The notes beneath the pieces were generated by a model, which saw only the letters and a program-made list of their open reading frames with translations, ran no database searches and had not been told where the DNA came from. Positions 22,406 through 31,346 of a DNA stretch of 64,000 nucleotides are shown one piece after another. The translations under genes were made by a program, and so were the position numbers. The DNA is from Vulcanimicrobiota bacterium (GTDB taxonomy: Bacteria > Vulcanimicrobiota > Xenobia > Xenobiales > JADMJV01): the NCBI GenBank assembly GCA_017307785.1, contig JAFKGI010000044.1, positions 1 to 64,000 on the forward strand, in the 5' to 3' direction. Position 1 is the stretch's first letter, and each line of letters begins with the position of its first letter.

Positions 22406-25273
22406 ATGGATCCGTTACAAGTCCGCATTCTCCAAAACCAGGCGCCGACGCGCGGAAACTTCGTTCTGCAGCCCACGGCTGACCAGAACGGCAACCCCAT
22501 CAACGGCCAGAACTACCTTCCGAATCTGAAGGCGGCCGTAGGCGACCAGCGCATGGAAGAGAAGTCGGAGTTCCCCGCCTGGACCGCGCCCCAAAACAGG
22601 GCGGACAAAGGCGTCAAAACCGAGCAGCAGCCGGCCGAGAAAAAAGAGCTCACCCCCGAGGATAAAGTCGTCCAAGAGTTGGGCTTGAAAGGGCCTCTGA
22701 CCGAGAAAACCAAAGGCATGGTCGCCCAAATTGCCCAACTCAAGCAGGCCCAGGAAGCCCGCGACAAAGAGAACGCCCGCGACCCCAAAACCCGCCTTCA
22801 GGAAGCCATCGGCGACACCAACAAAGCGACCAACTTCATCAGCTGGCTGACCAGCGACCAGAGCGCCGCGCCCGGCGGTATGTCTCCCTCGGCCGCTCTC
22901 CAGCAGCTCATGGGCGAGCCGGATTCGGCCGGACAACTGCTGCGCTTGCGCGGCAACATTTCCAGCGGCAAAACCGCCGGCCTGGAAGGTCGCTTGCTCG
23001 ACACCATCAGCAAAAACACTTCGCTCTCGGCCGCCAACCAGAAAGCCATGGCCGACAACATGGCCGGCGACGGGCAGAACTACCTCTCGGCGATCTCCAA
23101 CAATTCCAAGCTTTCCGAAAAGTATGCGCAGGTCCAGGCCAACGCCGCCAGCAGCGGCGAGGGCAAAGCCGCCATGAAGGACTACTACAAAGCTCTGGCC
23201 AGCAATCCCAGCGCCGCCGCCGCCGACGCCAAAGTGCAGGAGAAAGCCAGCGCCACGGCCGGCGGAAAGGACGCCATCGCCTCGCTCCAATCTAACCTGG
23301 CCCAGGATCCTTCGACCGCAGCCGCTGCCGTCCAGGCACAGGCCGCCGCCGCCCGCGGGGGTGGTGCCGAATCCATCGCCAAAGTCAACAAAAGCCTCGA
23401 CGGCGACATCACCACCGCCGGTTCCGGCGTAGCTCTGCACGCTGCCGCCTCGCAGGTTCCCGAGGGCCGCTCGGCTCTCGGCGAAATGTACAAAGCCGAC
23501 GCCGCCAACGGTGGCCAGCTGTCCGAGTCCTGGGCCACCGCCAGCCGCACCGGCAAGGGCGCCGGAGCGCTGGGAGACCTCTTCTCCAATCTCGCCAAAG
23601 ACCCGCAGGCCTCAACCGCTGCCCTGGAAGTCCAGAACAAGGGCAAAGGCTCCAGCGAGCTGATGAAAAACCTCAGCAACAGCTCGACCGGTTCGGCCGG
23701 CCAGGTGGCCATGATGGCCTCGGCCAGCGACACCGACGAGGGCAAGGCCGTCGTCACTCAGTTCAACAACAAGATGGCCCAGGGAGGCGAAAGCGCCGCC
23801 AACACCGTCAAAATGCACGCCATGGCCAGCAGCACCGCCGACGGTGCCGCCGCCGAGCGCAAGCTCAATCAGAACCTGGCCAAAGATCCGCTGGCCGCCA
23901 CTTCCCAGGTCAAGCTCCAGGCCAAGGCTGCCGAAAGCAACGCCGGCCGCGCCGCCGTGGGCCAACTCAACGGCAACCTGGCCAAAGATTCGGCCGATGC
24001 GGGAGCAGCCATGGCCGTCCAGGCCGCGGCCAGTTCCACAGGGGAAGGCCGCCAGGCCATCGAGGGTCTCTACAAGGGCCTGGCCAAAGACAAAGCAGCC
24101 GCCGGTGCCACCATGGCGATGCAGGCGGCCGCCAGCCAGTCCCCCGAGGGACTCAAGGCCGTCACCGAGTTCAACCACAACACCGCCAAGGACGCTGGTG
24201 CCTCCAGCGCCGTGGCCGAGTTCCAGGCAACCGCCACCAAGACCGGCGGCGGTATGGCCGCCTACGCTCAGCTCAACCGCAACCTGGCCAAGACGCCGGA
24301 GTCGGCCGCCTCGGCGGTGGAACTCCACGCTTCGGCCAGTTCCACCGACTCGGGCCGCAAAGCCCTCACCGAACTCAACAAGAACCTGGCCAAGAGCCCG
24401 GACGGCGCTTCCAGCCAGGCCGTGCTCATGGGAACGGCCGCCGAATCGGCCCAGGGCCGCGAAGCCTTCAAGACCCTCAACACCAATCTGGCCAAGGACC
24501 CGGAAGCGGCCACCGCGGCCATGGCCATGCGCGCCACCGCCTCCACCACCAAGGAAGGCCGGGCCGGTCTGGCCCGCTACAACGAAGGCCTGGCTCAGGA
24601 CCCCAAGGCAGCCGCCAGCGAAATGAAGCTGCAGGCTTCGGCCAGCGACACCAAAGAAGGTCTCGAAGCCATCACCAAGATGAACGAGAACCAGGCCAAG
24701 TTCGCCACTTCGGCCGGTCCCGCCATCGCCATGCAGGCTGCCGCCACCCGCACTCCCGAGGGTCTGGCCGCCAAAATGAAGCTCAACAACAATCTGTCCA
24801 AGAACTCCCAGGCGGCCGCCTCTGCCGTCATGCTGGAGGCCACCGCCGCCAAGAGCAAGGGGGGCCGCAAAGCCCTCACCGATCTCTATGGCAACCTCTC
24901 CAGCAACCCGCAGGCCGCCACCTCGGAAGTCAAAATGCAGCTGGCCGGCTCGACCGGACCCAAAGGCGGCGACGCCCTGGGCAAGCTCTACAAGCGCATG
25001 GCCGGCGACCCCAAGGCGGCCGCTGCCGCCCGTCAGATGCTGGACTCGGCCGCCTCCACCAAGGAGGGTCGCGGCCCCACCGAGCAACTGCGCCAGGTGA
25101 TCGAGCGACGCACCCAGCAGCCGGATCAGGAAGAAGCGGGGCCGCGCGGACCAGGTCAGCCCGAGCAGCCCCGAGCCACCCAGAATGCTCAGGGCCAAGA
25201 ATTAACTCAATCTCAGCAGAATCAACAGGCCCACGAGCAGGCGGAAGAAGCGGAAGAAGGCGGAGAAGGCTAG
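22406..25273 (+). CDS. Large Ala-rich protein of about nineteen 34-residue helical repeats
   Basis: 955 residues. Residues 1-235 are polar and partly disordered (with a Lys/Glu-rich 70-125). From about 238 to 895 a repeat of 34 residues recurs about 19 times, consensus near LxxNLAKDPxAAxxxV followed by xLQAxAxxTxEGRxAxx. Each unit looks like two short helices. The period equals that of TPRs but the residues differ, so this is an unrecognised helical solenoid. The last 60 residues are Gln/Glu-rich. No signal peptide. AAGGTGGGG precedes the ATG. A scaffold or binding role is an inference. Confidence 0.8.
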   Translation: MDPLQVRILQNQAPTRGNFVLQPTADQNGNPINGQNYLPNLKAAVGDQRMEEKSEFPAWTAPQNRADKGVKTEQQPAEKKELTPEDKVVQELGLKGPLTEKTKGMVAQIAQLKQAQEARDKENARDPKTRLQEAIGDTNKATNFISWLTSDQSAAPGGMSPSAALQQLMGEPDSAGQLLRLRGNISSGKTAGLEGRLLDTISKNTSLSAANQKAMADNMAGDGQNYLSAISNNSKLSEKYAQVQANAASSGEGKAAMKDYYKALASNPSAAAADAKVQEKASATAGGKDAIASLQSNLAQDPSTAAAAVQAQAAAARGGGAESIAKVNKSLDGDITTAGSGVALHAAASQVPEGRSALGEMYKADAANGGQLSESWATASRTGKGAGALGDLFSNLAKDPQASTAALEVQNKGKGSSELMKNLSNSSTGSAGQVAMMASASDTDEGKAVVTQFNNKMAQGGESAANTVKMHAMASSTADGAAAERKLNQNLAKDPLAATSQVKLQAKAAESNAGRAAVGQLNGNLAKDSADAGAAMAVQAAASSTGEGRQAIEGLYKGLAKDKAAAGATMAMQAAASQSPEGLKAVTEFNHNTAKDAGASSAVAEFQATATKTGGGMAAYAQLNRNLAKTPESAASAVELHASASSTDSGRKALTELNKNLAKSPDGASSQAVLMGTAAESAQGREAFKTLNTNLAKDPEAATAAMAMRATASTTKEGRAGLARYNEGLAQDPKAAASEMKLQASASDTKEGLEAITKMNENQAKFATSAGPAIAMQAAATRTPEGLAAKMKLNNNLSKNSQAAASAVMLEATAAKSKGGRKALTDLYGNLSSNPQAATSEVKMQLAGSTGPKGGDALGKLYKRMAGDPKAAAAARQMLDSAASTKEGRGPTEQLRQVIERRTQQPDQEEAGPRGPGQPEQPRATQNAQGQELTQSQQNQQAHEQAEEAEEGGEG

Positions 25274-25291
25274 CGTCGCAAAGCCTGGCCC

Positions 25292-26326
25292 ATGCATCTC
25301 TTTGTAGATGGCCGCATGGCCGATACTCCTCATCTGCACGGTATCGCGCGCTACCTGTACACCATCATCGAGTGGGGCACGCGCCATCGCCCTCAGCACA
25401 AAATCAGCGTGGCCGCCCGCAACCCCGAACGCTGGAAATCGCTCCCGGTCAACGTGGTCAAAGTGCGCTCCAAGCCCTTCAGCCTTTACGAGCACCTGGA
25501 GTTCTACCGACTGCTGCGAAAAAGCGAATACGACCACGTCCACTTCCCCTCGCTGGCGGTTCCCATCTGGTGTCCCAAGCGCTATTCCATGACCGTTCAC
25601 GACCTGATCCCCTGGCATTACCCAAGCTCTCCTCTGGTGCGAGTCTATCTCACCACGGTGGCACGCTGGACCGTGCGCCAGGCTCACACCGTGCTCTCCG
25701 CCTCGCGCCACACCGCCAAAGAGATGCAGAAATATCTGGGCTTCCCGGCCGATCGCGTGCTGGTCATCTATCACGGCGGTCTGGAAGGGGAGCCGCTGGC
25801 TCCTGAACCGGCCGGCAAACCCTACCTGCTCTGTGTCACCAATCCCAAGCCGCACAAGAACCTGCACACCCTGCTGGAAGCCTTCCAGGGCCTCGAAGAC
25901 CGTTGTCGACTGGTGGTGGTCTGCGCGGACTGCCCCCAGCTCAACCCCGCGCCTGCCGGCGTGGAACGCCGCAGTGGCCTGACCGACGAAGAGATTCGAC
26001 GTCTCTACGCCAACGCCAGCGTGGCCGTGGTGCCTTCCTTCCACGAGGGCTTCGGATTGCCGGCGTTGGAAGCCATGCTCTTGGGGGCTCCCCTGATCAG
26101 CTCTCAGGCCACTTCTCTGCCGGAGGTGACGGGAGATGCGGCCCTGCTCTTTGACCCGCACAGCGCCGACGAACTGCGCCAGAAACTGATCCAGGTGCTG
26201 GACAATCCATCGCTGGCCTCGGACCTACGCCAGCGCGGTCTGGAACGCGCCCGCACCTTTAGCTGGGAGAAAAGCGCTCGAGCCCACTGGGATTATTTCG
26301 AGCGCGTGGCCGCTCAACCCGACTAA
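25292..26326 (+). CDS. Glycosyltransferase family 4 (GT-B)
   Basis: 344 residues. The C-terminal Rossmann half has CVTNPKPHKNLHTLLEAF, and the EX7E motif EGFGLPALEAM that contacts the nucleotide-sugar phosphates in GT4 enzymes, then TSLPEVTGDAALLFDP. The N-terminal half has HGIARYLYTII and HDLIPWHYP, usual in mannosyl/rhamnosyl transferases acting on surface polysaccharides. No membrane helix. It follows the repeat protein by 18 bases and may be co-transcribed. The sugar is unknown. Confidence 0.9.
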   Translation: MHLFVDGRMADTPHLHGIARYLYTIIEWGTRHRPQHKISVAARNPERWKSLPVNVVKVRSKPFSLYEHLEFYRLLRKSEYDHVHFPSLAVPIWCPKRYSMTVHDLIPWHYPSSPLVRVYLTTVARWTVRQAHTVLSASRHTAKEMQKYLGFPADRVLVIYHGGLEGEPLAPEPAGKPYLLCVTNPKPHKNLHTLLEAFQGLEDRCRLVVVCADCPQLNPAPAGVERRSGLTDEEIRRLYANASVAVVPSFHEGFGLPALEAMLLGAPLISSQATSLPEVTGDAALLFDPHSADELRQKLIQVLDNPSLASDLRQRGLERARTFSWEKSARAHWDYFERVAAQPD

Positions 26327-27603
26327 AGAGACTGGCTGTAGGCCAGCAGTTGGTTGCGCACGTCGCGGGCGCTGCTCAAACGATGGTCGGGGTTTTTCTG
26401 TAGCAGCAGAAAATCGAGTTCCACCAGCCAGTCGGGCACATGAGGGTTGTAGGTCTTGGGGTGCGCGGGTAGCGTCAACAGCTGAGCCTTGACCACTTCG
26501 GCGGTGTTGCGCCCCCGAAAGGGTGGAATGCCGGTCATCAGCTCATAGAGAATGACCCCCACCGCATACATGTCGGCTCGTGGGTCGGCAGAAAAACCCT
26601 CGAAGAGTTCGGGGGCCATATACTCCACCGTGCCCAACAATACGCCCGTGCTGGTCATGCGCGCGCCATCCTTGACCTTGGCGATGGAGAAGTCGGTCAA
26701 CGCGATGTTGTCTTTGGATTCATCGATGAGGATGTTTCCCGGCTTGACGTCGCGATGCACGATGCCGTGCAGGTGAGCGTGCTCCAGAGCGCTGAGCAAC
26801 TGCTCCAAAATGCTGATGATGCGTTTGTTGGTGAAGGGACGCTTCTGCTCATCGATCAGAGTCTGCAAGCTACGCGGGCTCATACACTCCATCACCAGGA
26901 ACACGAAACCGTCGCTGACGCAAATGTCGACCACCTGGATGATGTTGGGGTGGCGCAGGGAGGATGCCACTTTGGCCTCCATTTGGAAGCGCTGCAGCAC
27001 ACTGGCGTCCTTGATCACCTCGGGGGCCAGGATCTTGATGGCATAGGTCAGGTCCCAACTGGTGTGGCGTCCCAGATACACGCGGCCCACGGAACCGCGT
27101 CCCAGCTCCTTGATCAACTGGTAAGGGCCCAGTTTGCGACCGGCCAGATCGGCCGGCAGTTCCCGACAAAGGTTGGCGGGCAGCACCGCCTTCTCCGCCT
27201 CATCAGGAGAAAGCAGCGAATTGGCCCGCAACACCGGCGGTAGTTCCAAAATATTGCTGCGGATGTGGTCGGCCTTGGGAGCCTTCTGCACTTCCAGCAG
27301 AAGCTTGCCCATGCCGATGCGGTCACCGAGCTGCAAGACTTTGTCCTGAATGACTTTCTCGTTGACTCGCGTCTGATTGGTCTTGGAGAGGTGCTGCAGA
27401 TGATAAATCTTGTGGCGGTCCTCCCACAGCAGCCGGGCATGGACCCGCGAGACGGTCCCCTCGAAGAAGACGAATCGATTGGGAGTACAGGGCTCCTGGG
27501 CGTCCACCGCCCGCCCCAGACTGATCTCCTCGGAACTCAAGGGAAGGACGCGCCCGTAGCCGGGCCCTTCGACGACCTTAAGCTGATATCCAGAGTTGAA
27601 CAT
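26323..27603 (-). CDS. FHA domain-containing Ser/Thr protein kinase
   Basis: 426 residues. FHA domain at about 27-108 (ISLGRAVDAQ, EGTVSRVHARLLW, TRVNEKVI). The kinase at about 161-420 has ELGRGSVGRVYLG, Lys190 in YAIKIL, HRDVKPGN, DFS in place of DFG, and APELFEG. Domain order matches the kinase at 1804, but the two differ in the N-terminal region and in DFG/APE details. AAGGA lies 4-5 bases before the ATG. It is divergent from the radical SAM gene and converges with the glycosyltransferase by 4 bases. Confidence 0.93.
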   Translation of the reverse strand: MFNSGYQLKVVEGPGYGRVLPLSSEEISLGRAVDAQEPCTPNRFVFFEGTVSRVHARLLWEDRHKIYHLQHLSKTNQTRVNEKVIQDKVLQLGDRIGMGKLLLEVQKAPKADHIRSNILELPPVLRANSLLSPDEAEKAVLPANLCRELPADLAGRKLGPYQLIKELGRGSVGRVYLGRHTSWDLTYAIKILAPEVIKDASVLQRFQMEAKVASSLRHPNIIQVVDICVSDGFVFLVMECMSPRSLQTLIDEQKRPFTNKRIISILEQLLSALEHAHLHGIVHRDVKPGNILIDESKDNIALTDFSIAKVKDGARMTSTGVLLGTVEYMAPELFEGFSADPRADMYAVGVILYELMTGIPPFRGRNTAEVVKAQLLTLPAHPKTYNPHVPDWLVELDFLLLQKNPDHRLSSARDVRNQLLAYSQSL

Positions 27604-27660
27604 CGATCCTTCTCTTCCGAGTCACAGGGGCGGGTACCCTTCCTAAAGAATTTCCCTCGC

Positions 27661-29397
27661 GTGATTCTTCTGGTCAATCCCCCCTTCGTATCTCTCGGCC
27701 GTCCGAATCTAGGCTTGAGCCTGCTCAAGGGACAACTCCAGAAAGACGGTCACCCTTGCCGCATCTTGTACGCCGATCATCGCCTGGCGGCCCGGGTCGG
27801 CATCGACGATTACGCCTGGGTTCACCGCGACTACGAAGCTTTGACCGGCGAATGGCTTTTTTCGGGATTGGTGCGGGCGAGTCGCCGGTGGGACCTGGGC
27901 TACCTCGAACACCAGGCAAAGCGCAATTACTCCCCTCGCCAGTTGGAATTGCTGCGGGCCGCCCTGCAAATTCTTCCTCAATACCTCGAGGAAGTTTGCG
28001 CCGAGATTCTGGACCATCAGCCCAAGGTCGTCGGCTGTAGCTCTACTTTCCAGCAAAACAACGCCGCCCTGGCCATTCTGCGCCGACTCAAAGAGCTGAA
28101 ACCCGAACTGGTGACCATCATGGGCGGCGCCAATCTGGAGGGCTCACTGGCAGAGCCGATCGAGAATTTTCCCTGGGTCGACTATGTCGTCTCCGGCGAA
28201 GCCGAGGGTTGTATCAGTCGTCTTTACGAGCTGGCCTGTCAGCACGGGGCGTCCATCCCTCACGAACTGCTGCCCCCCGAGGTCGGGTGCCGGGGCAAAC
28301 GGCCGGGCCGCGGCAAGGTGCTGGAAATGGATGACCTGGCCTATCCGGACTTCAGCGACTGCTTTGAAGGCCTGGCGGCCTGGCCCCAGCTGGAATCGGT
28401 GAAGCCTACCCTGACCCTGGAAGGTTCTCGGGGTTGCTGGTGGGGTCAGGTCAAACACTGCACTTTCTGCGGGCTCAACGGCAGCGGCATGAACTACCGG
28501 GCCAAATCCGCGCCTCGTCTGCTCGAGGAAATTCGTAGTCTGAGCGAGCGCCACGCAACGCGCTACGTGGAGATGGTCGACAACATCATCGCTCCCAAGC
28601 ACCTCAAAGACCTGCTGCCCGCGCTGGTGGGCCAGGATCTGCGCTTCTTCTGGGAGGTGAAAGCCAACCTCAAGGGAGCCCACTTCGAACTCCTGCGCGC
28701 GGCCGGTGTCCACTGGGTGCAGCCGGGCATCGAGAGCTTTTCCGACCACGTGCTGGAGCTGATGCGCAAAGGCCAGCGCGCCATCCAGAATATTTTCGTG
28801 CTCAAAGCGGCGCGTGAAAACGGCATCCGGCTGTCCTGGAACCTTTTGTTGCGGCACCCGGGGGAACGCGCCGAGGACCTGGTGGCGCAGCGCGACCTGG
28901 CCCACTCGCTGATGCACCTGCAGCCGCCGCAGGCCTGCTGTGAGGTCCGGCCGGACCGCTTCAGTCCGCTCTTCGCTGAACTGGAAAATCTGGAGCCGTT
29001 CGAAGTTTACTCCTACATCTATGAATTGCCCCACGAGGAGATTCGTAAGATCGCCTACCTCTACGCGCTGCCGCCCGACGACCGCCCTCAGGAATACCTG
29101 GACCGCTACCAGGCCCTGGAGCGAAAGGTAGAGGCCTGGAAGAACGCCTGGAAATTTCCGGACAAGCGCGGATTGCATCTGGAGGGCGGGCGCGTGATCG
29201 ACCGGCGTTGGCCCGGCCAGGAACAAATCCACGAAATGAGCGCAGCCGAGATCGGTCTGCTGGAAAGCTGTTCGAGTCCGATTCGCCTGCAAGAAGTGGA
29301 CGAAAGCTTGCTTCCGCGACTGCTGGAGCTGCGTCTCTGCTATCGAGATCAGACCCATGTCCTCAGTCTGATCCTGAAGAGCGCTCCGGCTTACTGA
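27661..29397 (+). CDS. RiPP maturation-type B12-binding radical SAM enzyme
   Basis: 578 residues from a GTG at the first residues of the B12-binding domain (ILLVNPPFVSLGRPNLGLSL). That domain spans about 1-190 (FQQNNAALAILRRLKEL, MGGANLEGSL, VVSGEAEG). The radical SAM core begins at SRGCWWGQVKHCTFCGLNG, whose CX7CX2C (Cys259, 267, 270) and CWWG/FCGLNG are diagnostic of the ribosomal-peptide maturation radical SAM protein 1 family (TIGR03975). WVQPGIESFSDHVLELMRKG is also typical. Such enzymes are thought to C-methylate or otherwise modify peptide precursors. No precursor peptide of known type was seen nearby. The RluA-like gene follows directly. Confidence 0.9.
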   Translation: MILLVNPPFVSLGRPNLGLSLLKGQLQKDGHPCRILYADHRLAARVGIDDYAWVHRDYEALTGEWLFSGLVRASRRWDLGYLEHQAKRNYSPRQLELLRAALQILPQYLEEVCAEILDHQPKVVGCSSTFQQNNAALAILRRLKELKPELVTIMGGANLEGSLAEPIENFPWVDYVVSGEAEGCISRLYELACQHGASIPHELLPPEVGCRGKRPGRGKVLEMDDLAYPDFSDCFEGLAAWPQLESVKPTLTLEGSRGCWWGQVKHCTFCGLNGSGMNYRAKSAPRLLEEIRSLSERHATRYVEMVDNIIAPKHLKDLLPALVGQDLRFFWEVKANLKGAHFELLRAAGVHWVQPGIESFSDHVLELMRKGQRAIQNIFVLKAARENGIRLSWNLLLRHPGERAEDLVAQRDLAHSLMHLQPPQACCEVRPDRFSPLFAELENLEPFEVYSYIYELPHEEIRKIAYLYALPPDDRPQEYLDRYQALERKVEAWKNAWKFPDKRGLHLEGGRVIDRRWPGQEQIHEMSAAEIGLLESCSSPIRLQEVDESLLPRLLELRLCYRDQTHVLSLILKSAPAY

Positions 29398-29399
29398 AT

Positions 29400-30836
29400 T
29401 TGCGCGAGTCTTATTGCTACCAAGGACCCTGTCCCCAGAGCGGTCGACTGTTGCGTCTGGAGCGCACTCGGGAAGCCGAAGCGGCCGCCCGGCAGCTCAT
29501 GAGCGAACTGCCCGAATTGCGGGAAGGCAAGATGTTCGGCGTGCTGCTGACCGCCCAGGGAACGACTCTACGGGCCTTCTCAGGTCTACAGGAGCGGCCG
29601 GGTTGGTCACCTCCCATCTACAAGCACCGAGACAGCGATGTGCCTGATCAGCTGGACCAGCTGAAAGCAGAAATCCAGAAGCTGGCAACGGACCCGGCTT
29701 TCCATCGACTTCAGGAGCTGGAGAAACTCTGGGAAGTCCGCTTGAGCGACTTTCAAGACCAGTGCCGCCACTCCAAGCAACACCGCGACAGCCTGCGCCA
29801 GCAAGGTCACGATGCAGCGGAACTGATTTTGCAAAGTCAACGAGAAGGGACGGTCGGCAAACAACTGCGGGGCCAACGCAACGCCGAGTTGAACCCGCTG
29901 CGGGCCGAAGTGAGCGCTCTACAGGCTCTCATTCTGGAGCGAAAACGGCGACGTCGCGAGCTCTCCTCCAGCCTGCAACGGGAGATGCATGAAGGGCTAT
30001 CCCAGAGCCTGTCGGCTGGCCAGGCCTGGTCGCTGGCCTCGCTGTTCCCAGCCGGTCCACCCACCGGCACGGGCGAGTGTTGCGCTCCCAAACTGCTGGT
30101 GCAAGCAGCTCGTCTGGGTTTGACACCCACGGGACTGGCGGAGTTCTGGTGGGGACCCACTCTGGGCGACCGGCACCAGGGGGAATTCTACTGGGCCTGC
30201 CAGGAGCGCTGTCAGCCCTTGATCGGGCCCCTGCTGGCCCGGCTGGAGCCGCTCCGCATTCTCTATCAAGACCGAGACCTGTTGGCGGTGGTGAAGCCCC
30301 CCGGCGTGCTGACAATGCCCGGCCGGCACAGCTGGAATCAGGACTGCATGTGGCGACGCCTGCAGCCAGAATTTCCGGAGGTGCTTCCAGTCCACAGGCT
30401 TGACCTGGAAACCTCGGGCGTGTGCCTGTGGGCTCTCAATCGAACCACGCAGCAGGAGCTGCAGCGCCAGTTCGCCGGGCGGTCGATGATGAAATCCTAC
30501 GAAGCGTTGCTCAGCAAACTGCCCCACTTGACTCATGGCTGCCTCGACCATCCCCTGGGCCCCGATCCGAATCGGCCCGGGTGTTACCGAATCGACCCGC
30601 AGGGAAAATCCAGCCGGACGGAGTTTCTGCAGCTGGACGGCCCGCGCTATCAGTTCCAGCCTCTGACCGGACGCAGTCACCAAATTCGGGTCCACACCGC
30701 TCAAGGGCTGAACAGCCCGATTCAAGGCGACCGCCTCTATGGAGGCGGGGACGGCCCCCTACGCCTGCACGCGCGCTCCTTGCAACTTATCCATCGGGGT
30801 CAACCGCTGCGACTGGAAGCGCAAAGTCCGTTCTGA
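29400..30836 (+). CDS. RluA-family pseudouridine synthase with long N-terminal extension
   Basis: About 478 residues from a TTG just after the previous stop; the frame is open further upstream, and the start is uncertain because no ribosome-binding site is visible. The N-terminal half has a Cys-containing opening (YCYQGPCPQSGRLL), a coiled-coil-rich centre, and a second Cys patch (GTGECCAPKLL, ACQERC). The C-terminal catalytic domain has VVKPPGVLTMPG, HRLDLETSG (catalytic Asp), MMKSYEALL, and LTGRSHQIRVHT. It isomerises uridine in rRNA or tRNA. Long forms with such extensions are known in the RluA family. Confidence 0.88.
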   Translation: MRESYCYQGPCPQSGRLLRLERTREAEAAARQLMSELPELREGKMFGVLLTAQGTTLRAFSGLQERPGWSPPIYKHRDSDVPDQLDQLKAEIQKLATDPAFHRLQELEKLWEVRLSDFQDQCRHSKQHRDSLRQQGHDAAELILQSQREGTVGKQLRGQRNAELNPLRAEVSALQALILERKRRRRELSSSLQREMHEGLSQSLSAGQAWSLASLFPAGPPTGTGECCAPKLLVQAARLGLTPTGLAEFWWGPTLGDRHQGEFYWACQERCQPLIGPLLARLEPLRILYQDRDLLAVVKPPGVLTMPGRHSWNQDCMWRRLQPEFPEVLPVHRLDLETSGVCLWALNRTTQQELQRQFAGRSMMKSYEALLSKLPHLTHGCLDHPLGPDPNRPGCYRIDPQGKSSRTEFLQLDGPRYQFQPLTGRSHQIRVHTAQGLNSPIQGDRLYGGGDGPLRLHARSLQLIHRGQPLRLEAQSPF

Positions 30837-30844
30837 AAAGCAAA

Positions 30845-30880
30845 TTGGAGGGTCTGCGCCTTGGACCGCAGACCCTCCAA
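30845..30880 (-). terminator. Strong hairpin terminator
   Basis: TTGGAGGGTCTGCG (30845-30858) pairs perfectly over 14 bases with 30867-30880 around an 8-base loop. On the minus strand the stem is followed by TTTGCTTTT, so it terminates the Asn/Tyr-rich gene; it may also serve the convergent RluA gene. Confidence 0.7.
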
Positions 30881-30900
30881 ACCTCCCGTTTCAGCACCCT

Positions 30901-31251
30901 TTAGCGGCAGCGGTAGTTGTTATTGTTCCGGTGATGACGGCGACCGTTGTTGTTGCCGTAGTAGTAATTGCCGTTATTCCAGCCGCCGTTGTTGTTCCAA
31001 CCGTTGTTCCAGTTGTTGTTGTAACTGTAGTTCCGATTGTTGTTGCAGTTATTGTTGGCGTTGTTGTAGCCGTTGGCGTAGCCCTGGGCGTAACCGTTGG
31101 TGTAGACGTAGTTTCCACCGTTGGGATTGTAATAGTTGGTGTTGTTGTAATTGTAACGGTAATTGCCGTTGTTGCAGTTGGGTTGAGCCGAGACGGCTCC
31201 GGTGAGGGCCAGGGCGGCCATAGATACGCAAGCGAGCTGGACAATACGCAT
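30901..31251 (-). CDS. Secreted Asn/Tyr-rich low-complexity protein
   Basis: 116 residues. A signal peptide (MRIVQLACVSMAALALTGAVSA) is followed by a 94-residue mature chain with 40 Asn, 16 Tyr, 3 Trp and 3 Cys, and a basic C-terminus (GRRHHRNNNNYRCR). AGGAG stands 11 bases before this ATG, which is preferred to an earlier in-frame start because it begins the signal peptide. No family recognised. Composition suggests a prion-like, adhesive or amyloid-forming surface polymer. Isolated gene with its own strong terminator. Confidence 0.7.
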   Translation of the reverse strand: MRIVQLACVSMAALALTGAVSAQPNCNNGNYRYNYNNTNYYNPNGGNYVYTNGYAQGYANGYNNANNNCNNNRNYSYNNNWNNGWNNNGGWNNGNYYYGNNNGRRHHRNNNNYRCR

Positions 31252-31346
31252 GATCGAGAGTTCTCCTCTATTGGTTGCCCGAATTGGGCTCGCTCTCAAA
31301 GTAGCCGACTAGTAGAATCGATTCATGACAACTTCTGACAAAGCGA

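Noticed and set aside
23612..25198. Long minus-strand open frame (528 codons) opposite the repeat protein
   Set aside because: It is the mirror of a GC-rich 34-residue repeat on the plus strand; Gly/Leu-rich with no domain and no start signal.
30901..31251. Asn-rich protein as the precursor of the radical SAM enzyme
   Set aside because: It has a Sec signal peptide and no leader-core layout; kept only as a surface protein.
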